64,000 nucleotides of DNA from a bacterium (GTDB taxonomy: Bacteria > Myxococcota_A > Bradymonadia > Bradymonadales > Bradymonadaceae), in contig JAUIBR010000004.1 of assembly GCA_030427705.1 (NCBI GenBank), positions 186,001 to 250,000 on the forward strand, in the 5' to 3' direction. Made by a program: the position numbers and the translations under genes. Numbering within the stretch: position 1 is the first letter of the stretch; each line of letters opens with the position of its first letter. The notes beneath the pieces are model-generated. The model did not search any database, had not been told where the DNA came from, and saw nothing but the letters and a program-made list of their open reading frames with translations. This document shows positions 35,801-44,400 of the stretch, piece by piece.

Positions 35801-35920
35801 CTTGTGACGGCGACCATCCTGACGCTCTTTGTGGTCCCCATCTTCTATACGTTGCTCGATGACGCGCGAAACTACGCGATGCGATTCTTGACCGCTTCGG
35901 GCCCATCACCCGCTGAATAG
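32840..35920 (+). CDS. RND-family efflux permease
   Basis: 1026 residues, typical of the RND superfamily, with 12 predicted membrane helices in two halves and two large periplasmic loops. Start is a TTG at 32840, because the next in-frame ATG is only at codon 30, already inside the first helix. In helix 4, Asp407 and Asn408 stand where AcrB has Asp407/Asp408, and VVNNAIVLVD replaces the AcrB Lys940 region. These changes are usual in the SwrC-like branch. It pumps hydrophobic or amphiphilic compounds using proton flow. No membrane-fusion (adaptor) gene lies before or after. It overlaps the radical SAM gene by 49 bases at the 3' ends. Confidence 0.92.
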   Translation: MSKRGGKPGGEPEFFLPKLAVARPVTVSMLMIASLVIGVIAYERIPLQLLPTGFTPPFLYVSIPTVPSTPSDVEDNIVEPVESIFRTVRNVQRVRSRAESTNANFMIQFADGTNMTNAYNQVQDRLERVRGELPPEVQQWVIWKFDPDEDPMLFVGAKVLVKDVDKNAAIEAGLIKPLERLPVVSRVETWGLQPMEMTVWVDDKKANAAGVSVADLVNRLRADNYSLSAGSVEQGEDRFPLRVMGRISDIDELKAFPVGNGLKLADIATITVGRRQADEVYRIENEEGFVITIFKESGENTVDAAAQVREALVELTANGEIETEIFFDQGDVIQGSLKNLAETAMWGGLFAILILFFFLRQARMTSVTAAAIPLSMLLTITVMYFAGTSLNALSLMGLMLSVGMVVDNSIVVTEAIQRRRMLGEPISKAAPIGASEVGLAIIVATSTTVVVFLPMVLMSGSETISFYLGKIGFPVCVALIASLLVSLVFIPLALKWIDTETHQHRVGVIEKLQQAYGSALRWCLSNRGTCVVVIFGLLASMAYPFKQLSRTDKLEANINDVRIFFEFESAATFEERDQRLREYEAWVIEHREELEVRTWITRMGGLWGRPQIRIFLNDIDDRELERDEIIDRIRKDFPRLSGTDWRIGWSSPGVEQKVEVEVEGPDTDRLNEIAKAAAVRLKTVDGVLDVLVGDDDERALELRYKVEPQATQRTGISPILVGGAIDYALRGRRLGYVRHQGEDVSLWVRTDPRTTVDRKSLDDLALPSPLGGPGIPIGTLTSTEIAEGFNKIQRVNGQTRIDLQILTTREDLEQLGVEIDAALAGMQTPRGYNLKKGERFAKLVSDQEEQQFALLMAIIFVFLLMGILFESFVLPFVIVLSIPFAFLGVYWILWLTGTPWDVMAGVGLIILVGIVVNNAIVLVDRVNVLIRQAKNREEALIEAGMVRLRPIVMTALTTIGGLIPMAIGSSAIVGVPYAPLGRTVIGGLVTATILTLFVVPIFYTLLDDARNYAMRFLTASGPSPAE

Positions 35921-37437
35921 GCGTCCGATAGAAATGCCCCGGGGGTCAAACGTTCGTTCTCGGGACGAGACAGCGGAAGTTTTGTCTTCTGGTACTTCTT
36001 GATCGCCCGCTTCCAAGCGCCAAACCCGCCGCCTTCTTTGTAGGCGGCCTCCGCCGCATCAGCCATATCCCATCCACCCTGAGCCAGCTGATACTCGATC
36101 CAGCCCCAGCGAGCCGATGTCGAACGGATATCGACCGACCGACCAAGTTCCTTGTGGATGCGTTTGACTCGCCGTTCGATAACCTTCGTGTCTTCGAACG
36201 GTACACCATCTAGCGGAGTGTTCTTCTTCGCGACCAACGGACTCAACCCTAATGCGACACGACAGATTTGAGAGAGCTCGCCCACAAACTCAATCATTTC
36301 GTCGATGTCGTCGTCAGTCTCTTCTGGATACGCAAACACCATGTACAGCTTCAGCACCTTGAGTTCGTGGTCACGAACCAGTTCCGCCGCACGGCGCAGG
36401 TGTTTATCCTTGATGCCTTTCTTGGCGATCTTTCGCATGCGAGCGCTCGTGCCGTCGCTGGCGACGGTCAGTGTTCGCGCACCACCATCTTTCAACAGAC
36501 CCACAAATTCGTCCGTCAGACGGTCTGCACGAAGGCTCGACACACCGACCTCTCGGCCGGACCCCACAATCGCGCGCAGAATGTCGTTGATCTCGGGATG
36601 GTCCGTGGTCGCCGCGCCCACGAGGCCCACGCGTTCGGCGTGTTCGGGAATGGTGGCCAAGACTCGGTCAACCGACACGGTTCGCATACCCATGTTGGTG
36701 GTTCTGCGCATCACACAAAACGTGCAACCGCGGTGGCACCCACGCGCGTTTTCAACGAGGTGCATGCGACTCAGTTCGGTGTTTGGCGTGATAATCTGCG
36801 AGTACGCGGGCAGTTTGCGGTCATCGACCTGCGCAATGGGTCGCAGAACTTCGCCATGAATGCTGGGCACATAGACACCCGGCAACAGGGCCGCGTCTGC
36901 CAAGAACGAGCTCCTGTCTTTGGCTTCGCGCCACCAGTCCACCAAAACATGAATCAGTTCTTCGCCCTCGCCCATGACCATCAGGTCCACAAACGGTGCG
37001 ACCGGAAGTGGATTCGCATTCGTTAACGGTCCGCCAAGCATGACCAACGGCCATCCCTCACGTCGGTCTTCCGCTCGGAACGGAATGCCTGCGAGGTCCA
37101 AACACTCCAGCAATCCCAGGATTTCGGTCTCATAGGAGATGGAAAACGCCACGATATCGTGCTCGCTGACCGCACGCTTCGACTCAAACGTGAACAGCGG
37201 CACGCGGCTTGAGGCGTATAGATCCGGCTCATCGGGTAGAAATGCGCGTTCGGCAACCACATCTTCGCGTGCATTCAGCTCACGGTAGATGGTCTGAAAT
37301 CCAAGCGAGCTCATTCCAGCGCGGTATGGAGATGGATACACCAACGCAACGCGGAATGGTGCGTCCTTGAAGATCGTACCAATCTCGTCGTCTAGGAGGC
37401 CCTCAATTTGTTGTTCAAGCTCGAAGCGTGTCGCCAT
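35872..37437 (-). CDS. Radical SAM protein with N-terminal B12-binding-like domain
   Basis: 521 residues. Residues about 25-190 resemble a cobalamin-binding fold (VALVYPSPYRAGMSSLGFQTIYRELN, MLGGPLTNANPLP, VDLMVMGEGEE). A radical SAM barrel follows with the 4Fe-4S ligands Cys234, Cys238 and Cys241 in CHRGCTFC. Its C-terminal part ends in a basic tail. The layout recalls the uncharacterised TIGR03960-like group. Such enzymes methylate or rearrange substrates with 5'-deoxyadenosyl radicals; the substrate is unknown. It lies 70 bases after the lidless Hsp70 gene on the same strand, and may be part of that operon. Confidence 0.88.
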   Translation of the reverse strand: MATRFELEQQIEGLLDDEIGTIFKDAPFRVALVYPSPYRAGMSSLGFQTIYRELNAREDVVAERAFLPDEPDLYASSRVPLFTFESKRAVSEHDIVAFSISYETEILGLLECLDLAGIPFRAEDRREGWPLVMLGGPLTNANPLPVAPFVDLMVMGEGEELIHVLVDWWREAKDRSSFLADAALLPGVYVPSIHGEVLRPIAQVDDRKLPAYSQIITPNTELSRMHLVENARGCHRGCTFCVMRRTTNMGMRTVSVDRVLATIPEHAERVGLVGAATTDHPEINDILRAIVGSGREVGVSSLRADRLTDEFVGLLKDGGARTLTVASDGTSARMRKIAKKGIKDKHLRRAAELVRDHELKVLKLYMVFAYPEETDDDIDEMIEFVGELSQICRVALGLSPLVAKKNTPLDGVPFEDTKVIERRVKRIHKELGRSVDIRSTSARWGWIEYQLAQGGWDMADAAEAAYKEGGGFGAWKRAIKKYQKTKLPLSRPENERLTPGAFLSDAYSAGDGPEAVKNRIA

Positions 37438-37507
37438 TTACAACCCTAGTTAGCGGCTAGCTTGCCCAAACAAAGGGAATGACACAACGACTCGCAGAAT
37501 TCCAAGA

Positions 37508-39055
37508 TTACTTGTTGCGATTTACTGCGCGACGCAACTCTTCCTCAGAAAGGCCAGAAGTTCCTTCGACCGTAATCGACTGGCTGACGTTCGTCTTCAG
37601 GTCCTTCGCGGACACGCTCACGATACCGTCGGTATCAATCTCGAAGCTGACCTCAATCCGCGGTGCACCTGCGGGAGCGTGCGGGATGCCAGTGAGGTTG
37701 AACATACCCAACATTTGGTTGGCGCTGGCGGACTCGTCGTCACCTTGCAGCACCGTGATGGAAACCATGTCTTGGTTCTTCTCTGTCGTCGTGAAGACTT
37801 TCGATTCGCGAACCGGAATCGAGGTGTTCTTCTCGATGATTGCGCTGAATCTGTCACCCGCAACCCGAATACCGAGATTGAGCGGCGTGACGTCGAGCAG
37901 GATAACCTCGCGAACTTCACCACCAAGGATTCCGGACTGGATGGCAGCACCGACGGCGACCACCTCATCCGGGTTGACGCCTTTCGATGGCTTAACGCCA
38001 AAGATCTCTTGGACCTTTTCCTGCACAAGCGGCATGCGGGTCATGCCGCCAACCAACAACACGTCGTCGATGTCGGATGTGCTCATCTTGGAATCTTTGA
38101 GCGCGGTCTGACAGGGACCTTCCAAGCGTTCTACAAGTTCGTACACAAGGTCGTTCAGCTGTGAGCGTGAAAGCGAAAGCGACAAGTGCTGAGGCCCGTT
38201 CTCGTCAACCGCAAGGAACGGAAGATTGATATTGGTCTCGGTGAGCGTCGAAAGCTCGCACTTCGCGTTTTCAGCGGCTTCCTTCAAGCGTTGCAGGGCC
38301 ATCTTGTCACCGGAGACATCAACGCCCGTTTCGCTCTCGAACTTCTCCAAGAGGAAGTCCAAGATGGCGCGGTCAAAGTCCTCGCCGCCAAGCTGGTTGT
38401 CACCACAGGTCGCCACAACCTCGAAAACGCCGCCGTGCATCGAGACCAATGACACGTCAAATGTGCCGCCACCAAGGTCGAACACGATGAGGTTGCAGTC
38501 TCGCTCTTTGCCATAGCCATAGGCCAGCGCGGCCGCCGTGGGCTCGTTGATGATGCGACGAACCGAGAGGCCAGCGATCATGCCGGCTTCTTTCGTGGCT
38601 GAGCGCTGCATGTCGTTGAAGTATGCAGGGACCGTGATAACCGCCTCGGTGATTTCCTCACCGAAGTAGTCTTCCGCGGTCTGCTTCATCTTTTTCAGAA
38701 CCATGGCGGAGACTTCCTGAGGGCTAAACTCTTGCCCATTCACGGAAACCCATGCATCGCCGTTGGTCGCTTCAATAATGTCGTAGGGAAGTGACGCCTT
38801 GTAATGTTTGACCACATCACTGTTGAACTTCTGCCCAATCAGACGCTTGATATCGTAGACGGTTCGGTCAGGGTTGATAATGGCCTGACGCTTGGCCTGC
38901 TGCCCGACAAACCGCTCATCACCTTCGGTGAATCCCACCATCGATGGAGTCGTCCGAGACCCTTCGCTGTTCGGCAGAACGAGCGGCTCACCGCCTTCAA
39001 TGACGGCCACGCAGGAGTTGGTCGTCCCAAGATCAATTCCGATAATCTTCGCCAT
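37508..39055 (-). CDS. Hsp70 (DnaK-like) chaperone lacking the helical lid
   Basis: 515 residues against about 640 for DnaK. The ATPase domain is complete (GIDLGTTNSCVAV, DLGGGTFDVS, the GGMTRMP motif), as is the interdomain linker VILLDVTPLNLGIR. The beta-sandwich substrate domain runs to SGLSEEELRRAV and the protein then stops (NRNK). E. coli DnaK begins its alpha-helical lid at about this point. The DNA past the stop does not continue the lid in the same frame, so this looks like a designed end and not a fresh frameshift. A lidless Hsp70 would bind and release peptides fast. A J-domain gene lies directly upstream. Confidence 0.9.
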   Translation of the reverse strand: MAKIIGIDLGTTNSCVAVIEGGEPLVLPNSEGSRTTPSMVGFTEGDERFVGQQAKRQAIINPDRTVYDIKRLIGQKFNSDVVKHYKASLPYDIIEATNGDAWVSVNGQEFSPQEVSAMVLKKMKQTAEDYFGEEITEAVITVPAYFNDMQRSATKEAGMIAGLSVRRIINEPTAAALAYGYGKERDCNLIVFDLGGGTFDVSLVSMHGGVFEVVATCGDNQLGGEDFDRAILDFLLEKFESETGVDVSGDKMALQRLKEAAENAKCELSTLTETNINLPFLAVDENGPQHLSLSLSRSQLNDLVYELVERLEGPCQTALKDSKMSTSDIDDVLLVGGMTRMPLVQEKVQEIFGVKPSKGVNPDEVVAVGAAIQSGILGGEVREVILLDVTPLNLGIRVAGDRFSAIIEKNTSIPVRESKVFTTTEKNQDMVSITVLQGDDESASANQMLGMFNLTGIPHAPAGAPRIEVSFEIDTDGIVSVSAKDLKTNVSQSITVEGTSGLSEEELRRAVNRNK

Positions 39056-39146
39056 AATTATGTTCCTGGCACCGAGGCCCCTTCGTCACTCAGGGCACCC
39101 CAGACATCTACTGAATAGAACTATTAAAAGCAGTATGTGCCGAAAA

Positions 39147-41414
39147 CTACTTTTTGAACAAGTTCTTGATGAATGTTCCTGGCTCGGAAGTTCGACGCTT
39201 GGCTCTCATCTTGCCCAAACGAATCTCGCGTTCCGCTTCTTTGGAAAGCGGATTGAGGCGTAGTGCGGCCTCATATTGCTTCAGAGCTTTTTCGGTAAGG
39301 CCACGCGCTTTCAGGATATGGCCCCAGAAAAGGTGGGTGTCTGGGCGCGCCGCTTTGGCATTTTTCTTTGTGTTGAGCGCCTTTCGGATGATGTCTTCGG
39401 CTTCATCAATCCGGTGCGGTTCGTTCAGATACATCATGTATCCGTAGAACGTCAGATATCGCGCATCCTCTTTGTCCAGCTCATAGGCCTTCTGGAAATA
39501 CTCATAAGCCTTGGCGTTGTCCTCGGCCCGAAACAGCTGAAATCCCTCGTTGAACGCATCCTTGGCGGGATCGGGGGCTCCGGCACCGGTCTTCTCGGAG
39601 GTCCGCTTCATCAACGCTTCCAAACGCTGCTTGCGCTCGTCGAGTTCAGCGGGCGTCGACTCCTCGCCCAGGCTGTTCTCTGACTCGTGGGCCTCGCTTA
39701 GGTCGCTAAACTCCTCCAGATTCGACTCATCAAATTCTGGCGCCTTGGCTGCATTTTGCCCCGGGTCGGTCTTCGAACGTCGTCGTGCAACGCGGCTTTT
39801 CCGTTTCTGGAATCCAGAAAGCTGCGCAATCTTTGAGGCAACGTCGGTCTTTCTTCGTTCCTCGGACGGTGTCGCAGCGGATGCTGGGCGCGGCGTAGGT
39901 CGTCGCTCAACCTTCTGAACAGGCGTCGCCTGTGGGGTTCGCTTGGGTGTTGGTGTCACCCGCAATGGACGATTCGACGTTCCAGTTCGCGGTCGCTCAC
40001 CGTCCTTGAAGTTGACCTCGGAAGGTTCTCCAAGTCCCTCCCCGTCGTCGGGCACGTCGTAATCTGCGGGAGGCGCAACCGTCTGTTGACGCTCGACTTT
40101 TAGCAATCCCTGATAGGTTGCCTTAACCAGCATGAAGATCTCTTGGGAGAGCGTCTTCACCTCACCCGAGACGTTACCCCCGTAGACGTCGGGGTGTGTC
40201 TCCTTAACGAGGGCGTAGAACCGTTCTTGGACCACCTTTCGCCCACAACCTTCCCAGACGCCGAATACATCATGTGGGGAAGCCCGTTTCATGAACTGGA
40301 GCTGAGCGTTGAGCTCTTTTTCAAGTTCTGAGCGGTCAGCGGTCGCACGGAACGCCTTGGTTTGCTTGACCTTCTCGGCATCTACTTTTTCACGCTGACG
40401 ACGAATATCGCGGTCGTAGGTGATGATGGCGCCACTTGCATTCTTCGAGTCGTGCAGGTGCACAAGGTCTGTCTGCACCGCGTAGTAGGCCGCCTTGAAG
40501 CCCTCGTGTGACATCGAGCCGAGCCCAGTCACAACATCGTTGAGGCTCGTCGCTCCGTCGCAAACTCGCATAAATGCGCTTAGCGCGACAAAGTCTTTGG
40601 TCTTCTCCTGACGGTCCTCCCAGAGGTTTGTGGGAACCGGATACAGTTCGACCTGGGTCTGCAACGCATCCAACAAACTCTGATAAGGCACACGACTGAC
40701 ACCTGCCAGAATCAACGAAAATGTATCGACCGCGTTTCCGCTGACCTCTTTTCGCTCAAACGTGTAGGAACCGCCGACCCATTCGAACATCGACAAGGCA
40801 TCGCTGCGGCTACCATATCCGGGCCCTTCTGCGAGTTCGCCTTGTCGGAATGCGACCTTGCCTGAGCGCCCACCGGCAGTAACCGTTAACACGCCAGACT
40901 CCTTACGAACTCGAAGGGCGTAAAACAATCGAGACAGCGGAACACTAGAAAGACTGCCGTTTTCAACGTTTGGCAGGTCCTTCTCAAGCGTGATGATATT
41001 GTCGATTTCGACGGAACGCTCATCAAGGCGAGCGCGAATTTCCGCAAGGCTAGAGAACACACGTGTCAGCTTTTCGACGAACTGCGGCTTGCCCTGACTC
41101 ATGTCGATCGTGCTCTTGATCGACTGCAATGAGGACTCCAGGTCCCGCGCACGCTGGCTCAGTTGGCGAACCAGCAACACACCCACTGTTTGTTCTTTCT
41201 GGAAGACATTATCGATGGTGATGAACGCGTCGAGTGCCTCCAGTTTGAGACATTCGTAGTCCAAACAGACCACGTCGAAGTGGTCCTTGAACAACAGAGC
41301 CTGCCCTGTCGCCCATCGGTCGACCACTGTGAAGTGATTCTCTGCGGAACCGACGGCGTCCTTAATCGCATCAGCGAGCCGTGGCTCTGCGCTAATAATC
41401 AGGACTTCGTTCAT
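39147..41414 (-). CDS. Receiver-like / PATAN (DUF4388) / J-domain / TPR protein
   Basis: 755 residues. 1-110: receiver-like fold with a possible phospho-acceptor near Asp52 (VVCLDYECL). 155-255: PATAN/DUF4388 domain (SSVPLSRLFYALRVRKESGVLTVTAGGRSGKVAFRQGELAEG). About 376-440: a J-domain-like module with an intact HPD at 407-409 (DVFGVWEGCG...FYALVKETHPDVYGG). Then a basic, Pro-rich linker (about 455-560) and C-terminal TPRs (about 640-745: AYEYFQKAYELDKEDARYLTFYGYMMYL, LKQYEAALRLNPLSKEAE). J domains stimulate Hsp70 ATPase, and the next gene 92 bases downstream is an Hsp70. It starts 43 bases after the scaffold gene. Cytoplasmic; no membrane segment. Confidence 0.85.
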   Translation of the reverse strand: MNEVLIISAEPRLADAIKDAVGSAENHFTVVDRWATGQALLFKDHFDVVCLDYECLKLEALDAFITIDNVFQKEQTVGVLLVRQLSQRARDLESSLQSIKSTIDMSQGKPQFVEKLTRVFSSLAEIRARLDERSVEIDNIITLEKDLPNVENGSLSSVPLSRLFYALRVRKESGVLTVTAGGRSGKVAFRQGELAEGPGYGSRSDALSMFEWVGGSYTFERKEVSGNAVDTFSLILAGVSRVPYQSLLDALQTQVELYPVPTNLWEDRQEKTKDFVALSAFMRVCDGATSLNDVVTGLGSMSHEGFKAAYYAVQTDLVHLHDSKNASGAIITYDRDIRRQREKVDAEKVKQTKAFRATADRSELEKELNAQLQFMKRASPHDVFGVWEGCGRKVVQERFYALVKETHPDVYGGNVSGEVKTLSQEIFMLVKATYQGLLKVERQQTVAPPADYDVPDDGEGLGEPSEVNFKDGERPRTGTSNRPLRVTPTPKRTPQATPVQKVERRPTPRPASAATPSEERRKTDVASKIAQLSGFQKRKSRVARRRSKTDPGQNAAKAPEFDESNLEEFSDLSEAHESENSLGEESTPAELDERKQRLEALMKRTSEKTGAGAPDPAKDAFNEGFQLFRAEDNAKAYEYFQKAYELDKEDARYLTFYGYMMYLNEPHRIDEAEDIIRKALNTKKNAKAARPDTHLFWGHILKARGLTEKALKQYEAALRLNPLSKEAEREIRLGKMRAKRRTSEPGTFIKNLFKK

Positions 41415-41457
41415 TACTCCCCATGCTATCGAAACGGTATGACTTTGTCAGCCGTTT

Positions 41458-44400
41458 CTAGCCGCCCAGCGACTTAATTTGGCTCAGAATCTCGCGACGC
41501 GTCGTCACAGGCAGCTTCTTTCCTTCCGTCTGCTTCAGGAACGCTTCGAAGGACTCTTTGGCTGCTGACCGCTGACCGAGCTCCTTATAGAGGTAGCCCA
41601 ACGTGCGATATACCTCAGGATTCTCGTAACCGTACTTAATCGCTAGCTGCAGACGCTGTGCACCTTCACGCTGTTGACCGGCATATATTTGGGACATCCC
41701 AAGCCGATGTTGCGCCTCAGGTCGCTCTGGGTCCTTCTCAAGTGCTTTCTTGAAGTGACCGATCGCATCTTCGTAGTTTTTCTCGACGTATTCGATTTCT
41801 CCCATCGCCAAAAGGGCCTCGTTCATCTCAGGCGCCAAATCCAGCGCACGACGCACATCGGCTTTGCCTTCGCGACCGTAACCCAGGTTGGTTAGCAGGC
41901 GACCGCGATAGATGTAAATCGATGGATTCTCGTCACCGTAGTCTTCGTCGACCGCGGTCGCTTTACGATATTCGTCCAACGCCTGCGAGGTTCGTCCAGC
42001 CATCTCGAGCGCACGAGCCATGTAGAATCGGAACTCACCCCGATTGGGTTGGTAGTCCAGAACGTGGCGGAAAATCTTCAGAGCCGTTTGATGGTCGCCC
42101 TTCTCGAACGCCGTACGGCCAACATAGAAGTACGCGTCATGGTAGCGGGGGTTGAGGTCATACGCCCTCGAGAAGTCCTCTCGAGCCGTCTCGTAGTTGC
42201 CACGGTCGAACTGAATTCGACCACGAATGAACACATACTCTTCGTTCTTCGGGAACTGTTCGATGACCTTGTTGATCTCCTCAACCGCACGGTCGAAATC
42301 GCCAGATTGGCGGTAAGCATCCGCAAGGTAGGCAGCCAACCGAATATCCTGCACACCTTCATCCCGCGCTTTCTCAAGCAGGGCCTGTGCCTCTTCGTAT
42401 TTGTTCTCTTCCAACAGCAGCTTCGACAACGCCAGACGTGCTGGCCAAGAGTTCGGATTCTTGCTCAATCCAGCGCGGTACCAACTCTCGGCCAATCGGC
42501 GACGGTCACTCATGTGATAATACTTCGCGACTTCGACGGACACTTCGTCATCGATCATATCGGGGTATTTTACGACCTCGGCAATGTGCTCCTCGCCACT
42601 TTGCATGTCCTTGTCCATGCGCCACGCCAGCTGGGCCAACGCGGTGTGCGCGGTCAAGAGCTGCGGGTTGATTCCGACCGCAGCCTCAAACGCCTTTTTG
42701 GCCTGAAGGAAGTCACCTCGCTCACGATTCAACTTGCCCAGATAGAATGGGAAACGCGCGTCTTCGGGGAAGGTCTTTTGGGCCTCTTCCAAGGCGGTAA
42801 TGGCAGCGTTCCACTGCTCAAGACCGATATGCGAACGAACGATACCAAGGACAACTTCCGGCTCTTTCTGGCCCAGATTCTTGTTCGTCTTAAAGAAGTT
42901 CAAAGCCTCTTTGTACTTCTTCGCCGCTTCGTACTCCAAAGCGAGGGCACGCAGCGTTTCGGTGCGGCTCGGGTCGATTTGAAGCGCTTTCGTAAAGTTG
43001 TCGATAGCCAGATCGCTCTGACGTCGAGCCACGTAAACCAAACCTGAGTAATGATGCGCTTTCGCACGCTCAGACACAGATGCATTTGCGGCAAGTTCAC
43101 CGGTGATTTTCTCTAGGTAGCTAATCGACTCGTTCAGGTCGTTTCCGTCATAGAACGTCTCGCCCAGGGCGAGCATTGATGCCACGTGTGTGGGCGACTT
43201 CTTGACAGCGGCCTTGTAGTTTTTGACGACGCCGTCTTGGTCCGCCTTAAGTTTCGCGACGCGCGCAAGCCATGCGTTTGGCAGTGGCGATTCTGGATTT
43301 GCGTCGCTTGCACCTTTCAATGCAATGACAGCTCGAGCGAGCAATGGGTGCTCTTTGGGCTCTTCCTTTGGTTTCTCAACCACTGCAACGTCGCTGCCCA
43401 TGTCGGTGTTCTCGGCAACCGCCTCGGACCCTGCGTCAGCGCCTGCATCGGCTTGTCCTGCGTCAGCTTCCGCAACCGCCTGTTCTTTCTTCTCGGCTTC
43501 AATCGTGAGATTTCCGGCCTCAACTTCCTTTTCGACAGCGCGTACGTCACCGATACCCATCAGCAGGTTGGCGTAGAACACTTCGTCGTCGGAACCGCTG
43601 AGTAGAGGCTCGAGGTACGCACGTGCCGCGTCGGCGTTACCTTGTTGTGCTTCGAATCCACCTCGCCCAAGCGCTTCCATTCCGCCTGCGGCTTCCTGAT
43701 ACTTCGCTGCACGGGCTTCGGCGTCTTTGCGAATCCGCTGGTCGTCGTACCTTGAGAGGAAGAGCGACTCGACCACAAGCAACTTAGCAGCGTCATCGTC
43801 TGCAACTTTGCCTTGGAGCGCCTTATCGATCACGCCCAGGTAATCGGAGTAGTTGTCGGGTTGGACAAGGGCAAAATCCACACCTACGGGCCCAACCGGA
43901 GCTTTCTTTACCTGCTCAACAGTATCCTGCGAGAAAAATGCCGTGTAGACGCCATATCCGACACCCACGAGGACGATCAGCAGCACAGGCACGGCGACCA
44001 TCATGATCTTCCCGCGCCCACGGTCGTCTACTTGTTCAGCCGCGCCTTCGAGCGCTTCTTCGGGAATTTCTTCCTCTTCGCGGATACCCGCTGACATCGG
44101 CCGGAACGCATCGTCATCGTCGTAGATTTGCTCTTTTGGTTTCTTTGCCGCCGGTTGTTCAAGGAGCTCATCACCCCAATCATCCATGGCGGGCTGAGCG
44201 TCGGACTGAACATTGACAGCCTGATGTCCCAACGGCTCATCAACTGCTGCAGACGATTCGTCGCCAAACAGGTCGTCGCCCCAATCGTCTTCCTCTGGAG
44301 GAGGCGCATCATCGAGGAACGAGAAACCAGCATCACCACCAAGGAAATCGTCGCCGTCTTCTTTTCCTGCGGGCTCATCACGTTCGATGAACAAGTCATC

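Noticed and set aside
37438-37507. Frameshifted Hsp70 lid downstream of the stop codon
   Set aside because: The 70 bases before the radical SAM gene are too short for a lid, and their in-frame translation shows no lid-like helices.
39056-39146. CIRCE or heat-shock promoter before the Hsp70 gene
   Set aside because: No TTAGCACTC-type repeat or sigma-32-like pair found here or before clpP or lon.
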